A DNA stretch of 64,000 nucleotides from Rhodobacterales bacterium. Lineage in GTDB: Bacteria > Pseudomonadota > Alphaproteobacteria > Caulobacterales > Hyphomonadaceae. The DNA lies in the NCBI GenBank assembly GCA_014763715.1, contig JACXUV010000004.1, positions 62,001 to 126,000 of the forward strand, read 5' to 3'. Below the pieces are notes generated by a model. It had not been told where the DNA came from. It saw only the letters and a list, made by a program, of their open reading frames with translations, and did not search any database. This document shows positions 44,890 through 53,064 of the stretch, in pieces; the stretch's first letter is position 1, and each line of letters opens with the position of its first letter. The translations under genes were made by a program, and so were the position numbers.

Positions 44890-46137
44890 TTGGATCTTTC
44901 AGACGCATCGCAGATCGTCTTGATCGGCGGCGGACAAGCTGCCGCACAGGCCGTGCAGTCCCTGCGGATGGGAGGCTATACCGGCAAGCTGACCCTTGTT
45001 GGCGACGAACCTGCCCTGCCATACCAGCGCCCCCCACTCTCGAAAGCTTACATGAAGGGTGAGTTCGCCGAAGAACGCCTCTTCTTCAAGCCGGCCGCCT
45101 GGTACGAAGACAATGGAGTCGAACTGATCCTCTCGACCCGCGCCACGAAGATCGACCGTGCCACGCAGATCGTCGAACTCGAACACGGCGCCACGCTGAC
45201 CTATGACGCGCTGATCCTGTGCACCGGCTCACGCCCACGTCCGCTGCCCGTAAAGGGTGCAGACCTTGGAAACGTGTTTGACCTGCGCGGTCTCGCCGAT
45301 GTGGACCGGATCCAGCCGAACATGGTGACCGGACGCCGGATGGTGATCATCGGTGCAGGCTATATCGGCCTCGAAGCCGCTGCCGTCGCCCGGCAAATGG
45401 GGCTGGAAGTCACCGTTCTGGAGATGGCCGACCGCGTGCTTGCCCGCGTGACCAGCCCAACGATGAGCGCCTTCTATGAGAAGGAACACCGTGCCCATGG
45501 TGTCACCATTCTCACCGGCGCGCGCCTGGACCACCTGGAAGGCGAAAACGGCAAGGTTACCGCCGCAGTCCTGGCTGATGGCACGAAACTCCCTGCCGAT
45601 CTGGTCCTGGCCGGCATCGGCATCCTCCCGAATATCGAACTCGCCAGGGATGCCGGACTGACCATCGACAACGGGATCGCGACCGACCGGGACGCACGCA
45701 CTTCTGATCCGCGTATTTTCGCTGCGGGGGACTGCGCAAGCCGCCCACTGGTCCATTATGGTCATACCGGACGCCTCGAAAGCGTTCATAACGCCATTGA
45801 ACAGGGCAAGCTGGCAGCGGCAGCCATTCTCGGCAAACCGCGTCCGCCGGAAGACTGCCCATGGTTCTGGTCAGACCAGTATGACCTGAAGCTCCAGATC
45901 GCCGGTCTCAACCAGGGACATGACGAAATCGTCGTTCGCGGGAACCCGGATGAACTGAAGTTCGCCGTCTTCTATCTGCGCAATGGCACGCTGATCGCGG
46001 TCGACGCGGTAAACAGCCCGCCGGAATTCCTGGCGTCAAAGAAATTGATCATGACGGGTTCAAAGGTTGCACCTGACATGCTCAAGGATACGTCCATCTC
46101 AATGAAAGACATCGCTGCGGCCGCCGCCACAGCCTAA
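44890..46137 (+). CDS. Ferredoxin reductase (putidaredoxin/rhodocoxin reductase-like)
   Basis: An NAD(P)H-dependent FAD flavoprotein that passes electrons to a 2Fe-2S ferredoxin. The N-terminal FAD motif is [17 protein letters not shown] and [16 protein letters not shown] follows. The NADH-binding [24 protein letters not shown] and [11 protein letters not shown] are all typical. I place the start at TTG 44890 because GAGGGAGGG ends seven bases before it, giving 415 residues. The in-frame ATG at 44863 would add nine residues but has no ribosome site. The ferredoxin gene follows 16 bases downstream, so the pair forms an electron chain, probably for a cytochrome P450 or oxygenase encoded elsewhere. 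Confidence 0.92.
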   Translation: MDLSDASQIVLIGGGQAAAQAVQSLRMGGYTGKLTLVGDEPALPYQRPPLSKAYMKGEFAEERLFFKPAAWYEDNGVELILSTRATKIDRATQIVELEHGATLTYDALILCTGSRPRPLPVKGADLGNVFDLRGLADVDRIQPNMVTGRRMVIIGAGYIGLEAAAVARQMGLEVTVLEMADRVLARVTSPTMSAFYEKEHRAHGVTILTGARLDHLEGENGKVTAAVLADGTKLPADLVLAGIGILPNIELARDAGLTIDNGIATDRDARTSDPRIFAAGDCASRPLVHYGHTGRLESVHNAIEQGKLAAAAILGKPRPPEDCPWFWSDQYDLKLQIAGLNQGHDEIVVRGNPDELKFAVFYLRNGTLIAVDAVNSPPEFLASKKLIMTGSKVAPDMLKDTSISMKDIAAAAATA

Positions 46138-46153
46138 GGAGACCAAAAAGCCG

Positions 46154-46474
46154 ATGCCGAAGATCACCTATATCGACCACGAGGGCAACGAACGCACCGT
46201 CGAGGCGAAGAATGGCGAATCCGTGATGGAAGCCGCCATCAAGAACTCCATCCCCGGCATTGATGCTGATTGCGGCGGAGCTTGTGCCTGCGCCACCTGC
46301 CACGTCTATGTGGACACTGCCTTCATGGACAAGGTGGGCGAGCAACAGGAGATGGAGAAGTCGATGCTCGACTTCGCTGAGAATGTTCAGGAAAACTCGC
46401 GCCTGTCCTGCCAGATCACCGTCTCCGACGAGCTGGACGGCCTGCGCGTGACCACCCCGGAAAGCCAGCACTAG
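46154..46474 (+). CDS. 2Fe-2S ferredoxin (adrenodoxin type)
   Basis: A 106-residue electron carrier with cluster ligands Cys40, Cys46 and Cys49 (C-x5-C-x2-C in [13 protein letters not shown]) and Cys86 in RLSCQITV. The [12 protein letters not shown] and [10 protein letters not shown] segments are typical of the adrenodoxin/putidaredoxin class. It directly follows the matching reductase and is followed by an intrinsic terminator, so the two genes form a complete transcription unit. A housekeeping or P450-feeding role are both possible. Confidence 0.95.
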   Translation: MPKITYIDHEGNERTVEAKNGESVMEAAIKNSIPGIDADCGGACACATCHVYVDTAFMDKVGEQQEMEKSMLDFAENVQENSRLSCQITVSDELDGLRVTTPESQH

Positions 46475-46500
46475 TCTGTTTTTCCCCTCAAAATTCAGCA

Positions 46501-46531
46501 CCCCGGCCCTCCACAGGCCGGGGTCTTTATT
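46501..46531 (+). terminator. Intrinsic terminator after the ferredoxin gene
   Basis: An eight-base GC stem (CCCCGGCC and GGCCGGGG) is followed by TCTTTATTT, starting 26 bases after the ferredoxin stop. Confidence 0.82.
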
Positions 46532-46618
46532 TCTGCTTCCGCTCCCCTTGCGAAACGGGTTGGTTCCGAAAAGGAATGCGTCTAGGCAAATATCAAAGCC
46601 GCAATTCCGGACCCGATC

Positions 46619-47407
46619 ATGGACTATACTGACCTTCTCACTTCCATCGCCTTCAACGCTGACCAGTCTTCCCGCGTCACCGTGCCGGAAGACTGGATGC
46701 AGGGCCGCACGACCTATGGCGGCCTGACCGCGGCGCTCTGCCTGAAAGCGGCATTACCGCTTGCGGGTGACCGTCCGCTACGTTCGGCTCAGGTGGCCTT
46801 TGTAGGCCCCGCCTCCGGAGAGCTCGTGTCAGTCCCGACCATACTGCGCGAAGGAAAGAATACGGCCTTTATTTCCGTGCGCATGCACGGGCCAGATGGC
46901 GTGGTGGCCGAATGTATCTTCGCTTTCGGAACAGCGCGGGATTCCAGCCTGGACTTTTCCAACATGGCTGCACCTTCAGTGACCCTGCCGGATGAAACGC
47001 CGCAATTCTTTCCGGACGCAACCCGCCGCCCGGCATTCTCGCACCACTTCAACGTGCGCCTCGCCAAGGGTGGACGCCCGATCAGCGGCGCACCAGATGG
47101 AGAAATCGTGTTGTGGCTGCGTCACAGGGACGAGAAAGCCCCGATGGATGCTGTGACCCTGCTTTCCATTGCGGACTCTCCGCCGCCGGCAGCATTGTCC
47201 ATGCTGACGGCGCCTGCACGCATCAGCTCCATGACCTGGATGGCAGAATTCCTGACAGACGACATTTCGACAGAGGATGGCTGGTTCCTCGCCCAGCACA
47301 TCGCGCAAACAGCACAGCAGGGCTATTCCAGTCAGGCCATGCGCCTTTGGAACACCAAAGGAGAACCAATGATGGTGGGCCGCCAGACAATCGCAGTGTT
47401 CGGCTAA
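46619..47407 (+). CDS. Acyl-CoA thioesterase family protein (double hotdog)
   Basis: A 262-residue protein of the TesB-like thioesterase superfamily that likely hydrolyses acyl-CoA in the cytoplasm. The first hotdog has WMQGRTTYGGLTAALCLKAAL and RSAQVAFVGPASGELVSVPTILREGKNTAFISVRM in outline. The second includes GEIVLWLRHRDEK and AFTQFTLYL-like SMTWMAEFLTDD. The C-terminal SQAMRLWNTKGEPMMVGRQTIAVF is family-typical. It stands alone after the ferredoxin terminator and is convergent with the TIR-like gene (three bases apart). Confidence 0.85.
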   Translation: MDYTDLLTSIAFNADQSSRVTVPEDWMQGRTTYGGLTAALCLKAALPLAGDRPLRSAQVAFVGPASGELVSVPTILREGKNTAFISVRMHGPDGVVAECIFAFGTARDSSLDFSNMAAPSVTLPDETPQFFPDATRRPAFSHHFNVRLAKGGRPISGAPDGEIVLWLRHRDEKAPMDAVTLLSIADSPPPAALSMLTAPARISSMTWMAEFLTDDISTEDGWFLAQHIAQTAQQGYSSQAMRLWNTKGEPMMVGRQTIAVFG

Positions 47408-47410
47408 GGT

Positions 47411-48373
47411 CTACTCGTCTTCCGCGGGCGCCGTGTCATCAATGATCGGGCCATGGCCCATACCGATATCAACGGGGCCCTGCTCCACGAATTCCACCAT
47501 ATCGCGGGGAACCGTGCCGGCTGGACATGCCGCAATAACCGGCTGGGCATTTCCAATGGCCGGAAGCCGCGTTTCGGCCCGCTCCACGGGCTGAGATCTG
47601 ACAACCAGGCTGAACAGGAAGATCGCCGCAATGGCGATGCCGATCGCGGCTATCGTCCAGTTTCCATAGACGGGATCCACATCAGGCTGCACGACAGTCG
47701 TCGGCGTGGTGCGGGCATTGGCAGAGGCGCGTGCCACTGCAGCAGAAACGCCCGTCGTGGATTTCGCCGGAAGGTGACCATTGCCATTCCGGATCGTCGT
47801 TGCTGCAAGGCTGGCAGCTTCCACGGCTTCCTTGGCCGGCTCCGGCTTGATACCGAGCGCCTTCTCTCGTTTCTGGCGTTCGGCGATGGCGAGCGGGTCA
47901 TCCGGATGGGCCTCAAGCCACGCATCGCGTGCTTCGTCATCCTTGGAACCGAGCTTCATCCATGCCCGAAGGTCCGTCCGGCCTGTTCGCTCAGCCAGTT
48001 CCTCAACCAGCTTGTAGAAACCTTCCGGCATCTTGCGGGAGGTGAACCCTTCCAGCGAGAACCGCTTGGCCTTGCGATAGGGCTCGTAAGGGATCGTTTT
48101 GTCGATACCTGCATGCACCAGCATGCCATCGCGGGAATTGCCGACGGCGGCGGCTGCGCGGACCCAGTCATTCTTTACTGAATTCGCGGACCACAGGACG
48201 AGCATGTTGCCGGATTTGCCGGCATCGCGCGCATCTTTTGCGTCGAAAATATCGTCCTCCGTTTGTTTCTGATTGAAACGAACGGTGAATTTGAGCGAAC
48301 GGAGACGACGGGCGACAAGCTTCGCCATGTCGAAGTCTTCCGGCACAGTCACAAGAAAGACGTCATAAGCCAT
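47411..48373 (-). CDS. TIR-like domain protein with single membrane helix
   Basis: The 320-residue protein begins with a TIR-like domain (residues 1 to about 90). It shows the first strand YDVFLVTV, the following helix MAKLVARRLRSL, strand FTVRF, a BB-like loop and the GNMLVLWSANSVKNDWVRAAAAVG segment that matches the S-x-x-S-x-W part of TIR domains. In NAD-cleaving TIRs a glutamate follows the tryptophan by four residues; here W70 is followed by alanines 73-76, so NADase activity looks unlikely. An alanine-rich linker, one membrane helix (about 239-258) and a short periplasmic or C-terminal tail follow. Its role is unknown; a membrane-tethered adaptor is possible. Confidence 0.72.
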   Translation of the reverse strand: MAYDVFLVTVPEDFDMAKLVARRLRSLKFTVRFNQKQTEDDIFDAKDARDAGKSGNMLVLWSANSVKNDWVRAAAAVGNSRDGMLVHAGIDKTIPYEPYRKAKRFSLEGFTSRKMPEGFYKLVEELAERTGRTDLRAWMKLGSKDDEARDAWLEAHPDDPLAIAERQKREKALGIKPEPAKEAVEAASLAATTIRNGNGHLPAKSTTGVSAAVARASANARTTPTTVVQPDVDPVYGNWTIAAIGIAIAAIFLFSLVVRSQPVERAETRLPAIGNAQPVIAACPAGTVPRDMVEFVEQGPVDIGMGHGPIIDDTAPAEDE

Positions 48374-48519
48374 GCATTCTGCCTTGCATTTCGCGGGCCA
48401 ACCTTACCCGATGCCCTCCTCTTGAACACCCAATTCCGCCGTCAGGAGAGAAAACCGCCTGTTTTTCCTGCGGGAATAGGGCTATGGCCCCCTCGGAATC
48501 TAAGTTTAAGGAGGCCGGA

Positions 48520-49617
48520 ATGGGCTTCAAATGCGGTATCGTGGGCCTGCCAAATGTGGGCAAATCCACACTTTTCAACGCCCTGACGCAAACAGCTGCA
48601 GCACAGGCGGCGAACTATCCATTCTGCACGATCGAACCGAATGTCGGCGAAGTGGCCGTGCCGGAACCGCGCCTGCCCGAACTCGCCAAGGTCGCTGGCT
48701 CAAAAGAGATCATTCCAGCCCGCATGAACTTTGTGGACATTGCCGGCCTTGTTGAGGGCGCCAGCCAGGGCGAAGGCCTCGGCAACAAATTCCTCGCCAA
48801 CATTCGCGAGACCGACGCCATCATCTACGTGCTGCGCTGCTTCGACAATGATGACATCACCCATGTTCGCGGCACGATCGACCCGATTGCCGACTTTGAA
48901 GTCGTTGAAACCGAGCTGATGCTGGCCGACCTCGAAAGTCTCGAAAAGCGCAAGCAGAACGTGATCAAGAAAGCCAATTCCGGCGACAAGGAAGCCAAGG
49001 CACAGGTTGCACTGATCGACCTGGCCCTCGACGAATTGAAAGAAGGTCGCCCAGCCCGCCGCGCCGCTGTGCCGAAAGACGACATCAAGGCTTGGAACAT
49101 GCTGCAACTGCTGACCTCCAAGCCGATCCTGTTCGTTGCGAACGTCGATGAAGGCAGCGCCGCCACTGGCAACGACTACTCCAAGCGTGTTGAGCAACGG
49201 GCCCAGGAAGAAGGCGCAGGCTGTGTTGTCATTTCAGCACAAATCGAATCCGAACTCGCGATGCTGGACGAGCCTGACCGGTCCGAATTCCTCCAAACTC
49301 TGGGCCTGGAAGAGCCCGGCCTGACCCGCCTCATCCATGCCGGTTACGACCTGCTGGGCCTGCAAACCTACTTCACCGTCGGCCCGAAAGAGGCCCGGGC
49401 TTGGACGATCCGCAAGGGCTGGACAGCCCCAAAAGCGGCTGGCGTCATCCATGGCGACTTCGAGAAGGGCTTCATCCGCGCTGAAACCATTGCCTTTGAA
49501 GACTATGTCGCCTGCGGCGGTGAAACCGGCGCGAAGGAAGCAGGCAAGATGCGGTCAGAGGGCAAGGACTATGTTGTCCAGGACGGCGATGTCATGCTGT
49601 TCCGCTTCAACGTCTGA
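48520..49617 (+). CDS. ychF: Redox-regulated ATPase YchF
   Basis: YchF (OLA1 family) is a ribosome-associated P-loop ATPase of the Obg group, linked to stress responses. The 365-residue protein has G1 [15 protein letters not shown], the [10 protein letters not shown] switch region, the G3-like [20 protein letters not shown] and NVDE. The altered G4 motif gives it ATP rather than GTP preference. The TGS domain forms the C-terminal third. The ATG at 48520 has AAGGAGG just upstream, so the further upstream ATG at 48484 is not used. It diverges from the TIR-like gene. Confidence 0.96.
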   Translation: MGFKCGIVGLPNVGKSTLFNALTQTAAAQAANYPFCTIEPNVGEVAVPEPRLPELAKVAGSKEIIPARMNFVDIAGLVEGASQGEGLGNKFLANIRETDAIIYVLRCFDNDDITHVRGTIDPIADFEVVETELMLADLESLEKRKQNVIKKANSGDKEAKAQVALIDLALDELKEGRPARRAAVPKDDIKAWNMLQLLTSKPILFVANVDEGSAATGNDYSKRVEQRAQEEGAGCVVISAQIESELAMLDEPDRSEFLQTLGLEEPGLTRLIHAGYDLLGLQTYFTVGPKEARAWTIRKGWTAPKAAGVIHGDFEKGFIRAETIAFEDYVACGGETGAKEAGKMRSEGKDYVVQDGDVMLFRFNV

Positions 49618-49679
49618 AGCAGGCTGTCATTTCAGGGTTGGGGCTTCTGACAGCCCCGGCCAGGAATGCAAATTCTGGC

Positions 49680-50123
49680 TCACTCCTCATCCAGCCACTC
49701 GTCTGGGATGGAGATGCCGGCCCGTTCGTTATCCCAGGCGATTGAGGTGATTTGCCAGCGCCCATCCAGCCGGGCGAGCGTCAGGAAATTGACGCCACGC
49801 GCCCGGATATCGCGATTGCCCACGCGATAAACCGTCTCATAAGCGCTGCGGATCTGAGCCACCGAGCCGAACTGCGTGCATTCATGACCGATCTCGACTT
49901 CCTTGAAGATCGCCCCCGCCAGATTGGCGTCTGTCGTTTCGATATACTCATCGAACGTCATGCACTTATCTGGTACGATCACATCGATAGCCACGCCCGC
50001 CCGCGTCATCGTCGCCCGGGAGTGATAGAGTTTGCGGAGCGTTTCCCAGTCCCGCTCACCACACGGTTGGGAGATCACGTCATAATGCGTTTTCATGATT
50101 GCGCGGCTATCGAGGTCACACAT
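49680..50123 (-). CDS. Nuclear transport factor 2-like (SnoaL) family protein
   Basis: A 147-residue protein with the cone-like NTF2/SnoaL fold pattern: an N-terminal helix, RDWETLRKLYHSRATMTRAG, a middle helix (MTFDEYIETTDANLAG), and the final strands RGVNFLTLARLDGRWQITSIAWDNE. Family members are small-molecule isomerases, hydrolases or binding proteins, and no catalytic residues stand out enough to choose. The ATG at 50123 has GGAG six bases upstream. It is convergent with ychF and lies 63 bases downstream of the ArsR-type regulator gene on the same strand. Confidence 0.8.
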   Translation of the reverse strand: MCDLDSRAIMKTHYDVISQPCGERDWETLRKLYHSRATMTRAGVAIDVIVPDKCMTFDEYIETTDANLAGAIFKEVEIGHECTQFGSVAQIRSAYETVYRVGNRDIRARGVNFLTLARLDGRWQITSIAWDNERAGISIPDEWLDEE

Positions 50124-50186
50124 TCAAGGCTCCATGATTTCCGTCATTTGGTATTCGCAGGATGGGCCACATGCGTAAGCAAAAGC

Positions 50187-50795
50187 CTATTCGTCAGCGC
50201 CTTCTGCCTTTTCATGCAGCGGTGTCAACGTCCACGAAAAGGCGATCAGGGGCTGGTCCATGTCCCGCTCTTCCCAAAGGATCTCTGCAATGCGTTCAAT
50301 GTAGCCATTGATCTCGCGCAATGACTCCGGACTCGGTCGGTTGATCAGCCGGAAAAACCCGAGGTTCCGCTCTGGCCCCTCAAGCTGGACATCCGGATGG
50401 CTTAACCCCTGAACGAAATCCCTGTGGGCCTGACGTGAGAGAATTCCAACGGTCTTGCTGATGGTCTCCCGGTTCTCCGGATCCGCCAGTGCTTTCTGCA
50501 GCCGAATCCTGGGGGCTCTCGTCTCATACAGCACTTCCGTGCGCCGGTTGGATACCTGTGTCCCGGCCTCAACGACCAGGTCAGTCTTCACCAACATGTT
50601 GATGTGATAGTAGATTGATGACGGCTGCCGTCCCATAGAAGCCGCGAGATCCTTGATCGACATCGCCCCACGACCGACCAGGTGGTCAATGATGTCCATC
50701 CGGACTGTAGAAGCCAGGCATTCGAGCTGATCCTTCCGGAGAACCCAATAGGTTCCCTTTTCCTCAGATACCGCATTCGCGTTTGACCGTTTCAT
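50187..50795 (-). CDS. ArsR-type winged-helix transcriptional regulator
   Basis: A 202-residue DNA-binding protein. The winged helix is in the first half: CLASTVRMDIIDHLVGRG, MSIKDLAASMGRQPSSIYYHINMLV (recognition helix IYYHINMLV) and the wing KTDLVVEAGTQVSNRRTEVLYE in outline. The C-terminal part is helical and has no cysteine pair for metal binding, so it is not a metal sensor. It diverges from the acyl-CoA dehydrogenase operon over 208 bases that hold a 17-base inverted repeat, so it probably controls that operon and itself, perhaps sensing a CoA intermediate. The ATG at 50795 is preceded by GGAGG. Confidence 0.82.
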   Translation of the reverse strand: MKRSNANAVSEEKGTYWVLRKDQLECLASTVRMDIIDHLVGRGAMSIKDLAASMGRQPSSIYYHINMLVKTDLVVEAGTQVSNRRTEVLYETRAPRIRLQKALADPENRETISKTVGILSRQAHRDFVQGLSHPDVQLEGPERNLGFFRLINRPSPESLREINGYIERIAEILWEERDMDQPLIAFSWTLTPLHEKAEGADE

Positions 50796-50860
50796 CAACC
50801 CGTTTCCTCCCCACCGGCCTTGTCGGCGGCCTTTCCCCTTGCGCATCGATAGGTCAGAAT

Positions 50861-50877
50861 GTCTGGCTCTGCCAGAC
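50861..50877. promoter_or_regulatory. Candidate operator in the divergent regulator/acyl-CoA dehydrogenase region
   Basis: GTCTGGC-TCT-GCCAGAC is a perfect seven-base inverted repeat. A related half-like sequence (TCTGACTCTCCAGAC) occurs near 50963. Both lie between the ArsR-type gene and the operon it faces, which suits the regulator's operators. Confidence 0.45.
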
Positions 50878-51003
50878 TTCTGGAACCTTTTGTGCCCGTC
50901 GGCCCTTCCCCAAGGTCATAAGGTTTCCCGCCTTGCCCGACTCTTTCCCTTGTGGCGTTCTGACTCTCCAGACTGCCATGATAAGGCAGCCGGAGGAGCG
51001 CAA

Positions 51004-52170
51004 ATGCACTTTGAGCTGGATGAAGATCACCGAATGCTGGCTGACCTCGTCCAGCGTTTTGTGCGGGATGAACTGCTGCCTCTGGAAGGTGCCGTACTGG
51101 AGCGCGAGGCTGGCGGACAGGGCGCCTACCTGACGAAAGATGAACGCCAGCGCCTGGACAATATCTCCAAAGATCTCGGCCTCTGGAGCCTCGACGCACC
51201 AGAAGATGCCGGCGGCATGGGCCTGCCGCATGTGGCGCTCGTGGCTGTCAATGAAGCGCTGGGTTCAACCGTCGCAACCTACACGCTGCCTCCGGATTCT
51301 CCCAACCTTCGGATGCTCATGACGTCGGTAAATGAGCAGCAACGCAAAGCCTACCTCGAGCCTTATGCGCGCGGCGAAACAATTTCGGCCATCGGCATAT
51401 CCGAGCCAGGTGCCGGAGCGGACCCGGCAGGCATGATCACGCGTGCAGTTCGGGAGGGCGACGATTGGGTCATCAATGGCCGGAAGATCTGGATTACCCG
51501 AGCCGCTGAAGCTGACTTCACAATCCTGATGGCGATCACGGACAAGGAGAAAAAAGCACGCGGCGGCATGTCTGCATTTCTGGTGGATCGCGACACGCCA
51601 GGTTTTAACGTGCTCCGCCGCATCCCCATGCTGGGAGGAGAATTCACCTATGAAGTGGTGCTGGAGGATTGCCGCATTCCGGGCTGGAAACTTCTGGGAG
51701 AAGAAGGCCAGGGCTTCGGCCCGATGCAGGTGCGTCTCGGTACGCGCCGGATGGAGATGGCCGCCTGGTGCATTGGCGCCGCTCAACGGGCACTCGACAT
51801 GATGCGAGAATACGCGCCGCAACGCCGGACATTCGGTCACAAACTATCGGAGCGCCAGTCAATTCAGTGGTGGGTCGCCGATGGTGCCGCAAAGATCCAT
51901 GCTGCGCGCCTGATGGCCTATGACTGCGCGTGGAAAATCGACCAGGGCCGGGATGTCCGCACCGAGATCTCCATGATCAAATTCTACGCCACCGAAATGG
52001 CGCAGGAAATTATCGACAACGCCATGCAATGTTTCGGGGCGATGGGTATGACCAAGGAAATGCCCTTGCACCTGTTTGCTGGCCGTATTCGCAACATGCG
52101 CATCTATGACGGCCCTTCCGAAGTGCATCGCATGGTCGTCGCCCGCAACCTGATGGACACCCGCCCATGA
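51004..52170 (+). CDS. Acyl-CoA dehydrogenase family protein
   Basis: An FAD-dependent dehydrogenase of 388 residues that introduces a 2,3-double bond into an acyl-CoA. The N-terminal helical domain (MHFELDEDHRMLADLVQRFVRDELLP), the middle GISEPGAGADPAGMITRAVREGDDWVINGRKIWITRA region and the C-terminal FGAMGMTKEMPL and RIYDG-like MRIYDGPSEVHRMVVARNL are all present. The C-terminal GPSEVHR places it with the ACAD10/11-like branch. The ATG at 51004 has GGAGGAG upstream. It overlaps the next gene by four bases and heads the catabolic operon. Confidence 0.92.
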   Translation: MHFELDEDHRMLADLVQRFVRDELLPLEGAVLEREAGGQGAYLTKDERQRLDNISKDLGLWSLDAPEDAGGMGLPHVALVAVNEALGSTVATYTLPPDSPNLRMLMTSVNEQQRKAYLEPYARGETISAIGISEPGAGADPAGMITRAVREGDDWVINGRKIWITRAAEADFTILMAITDKEKKARGGMSAFLVDRDTPGFNVLRRIPMLGGEFTYEVVLEDCRIPGWKLLGEEGQGFGPMQVRLGTRRMEMAAWCIGAAQRALDMMREYAPQRRTFGHKLSERQSIQWWVADGAAKIHAARLMAYDCAWKIDQGRDVRTEISMIKFYATEMAQEIIDNAMQCFGAMGMTKEMPLHLFAGRIRNMRIYDGPSEVHRMVVARNLMDTRP

Positions 52171-52946
52171 CCCATACCTTATCCGTACGCGCTGTCGGTA
52201 ACGTCACCGAGATCGTGTTTTCCAATCCGCCGAACAATCACGCCAACGTGGCGTTGTTGCGGGAAATCGGCGAAACGTTGCTGAAGCTGGACGAAAACCC
52301 AGATTGTCGTGCAATCGTCCTCGCTTCGGATGGCAAGGCATTCTGCGCAGGAGCAGATCTTGCGAATGACGAAATTGGTGGTGGCGTTGGCGGATCCGGT
52401 GACGATCCGGTACGCGAGTTTTACGATCAGGCGCTGCGGATCTATGAAGCGAAAAAGCCTGTGGTCGCAGCAATTCAAGGCGCGGCCGTAGGTGCAGGCC
52501 TCGGTCTGGCCGTGTCGGCCGATTTCCGTATCGCCGCACCGGAAGCCCGCTTCGTGGCGAACTTCACCCGGCTTGCCTTTCATCCGGGGTTTGCGCTTAG
52601 CGCGACCCTGCCCCGCCTGCTCGGCCCACAAAAGGCTGCGCTCATGCTTCTAACGTCCCGGCGTATCAAGGGAGAAGAAGCCCTGGCCATGGGGCTAGCT
52701 GATGAGTTGGTTCCCCTGGCAGATGTCCGCAAAGCAGCCCACCGCCTCGCGGCCGAAATCGCCGAAGGCGGCCCCCTTGGCGTGCTGGCGACCCGCAAGA
52801 CTCTCCGCGCAGGCCTCTATGAAACCGTCCGGGATACGCTGGCTCTTGAACATGAAGAGCAATGGAAACTGCGGGAGACTGAAGATCACCAGGAAGGGAT
52901 CAGGTCCGTCGCCGAACGCCGCCCCGGAAACTTCAAGGGCCGCTGA
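52167..52946 (+). CDS. Enoyl-CoA hydratase/isomerase family protein
   Basis: A 259-residue crotonase. The oxyanion-hole segments GKAFCAGADLAND and IQGAAVGAGLGLAVSADFRIAAPEARF are clear. The usual catalytic glutamate region is FVANFTRLAFHPGFALSATLPRLLG, in which one Glu position reads His/Pro, so it may be an isomerase or a different crotonase activity. It is coupled to the acyl-CoA dehydrogenase gene (ATGA overlap), and the pair would act in sequence on one acyl-CoA. The iron-sulfur flavoprotein gene follows after 118 bases. Confidence 0.9.
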   Translation: MTHTLSVRAVGNVTEIVFSNPPNNHANVALLREIGETLLKLDENPDCRAIVLASDGKAFCAGADLANDEIGGGVGGSGDDPVREFYDQALRIYEAKKPVVAAIQGAAVGAGLGLAVSADFRIAAPEARFVANFTRLAFHPGFALSATLPRLLGPQKAALMLLTSRRIKGEEALAMGLADELVPLADVRKAAHRLAAEIAEGGPLGVLATRKTLRAGLYETVRDTLALEHEEQWKLRETEDHQEGIRSVAERRPGNFKGR

Positions 52947-53064
52947 CGTGCCGTTTACCCCTCAACAATTCGTGGAATTTGATTCCTGTTGTCGCAGCCA
53001 GACAGAGGTCATTGAAGCCTCTCGATTGTATCGCTAGTCTTTTGATCGGAGGAAGCGGGCAAAC

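Noticed and set aside
49622-49655. Hairpin GGCTGTCA/TGACAGCC after ychF as terminator
   Set aside because: The loop is 18 bases and no T-run follows on either strand, so a terminator call is not supported.
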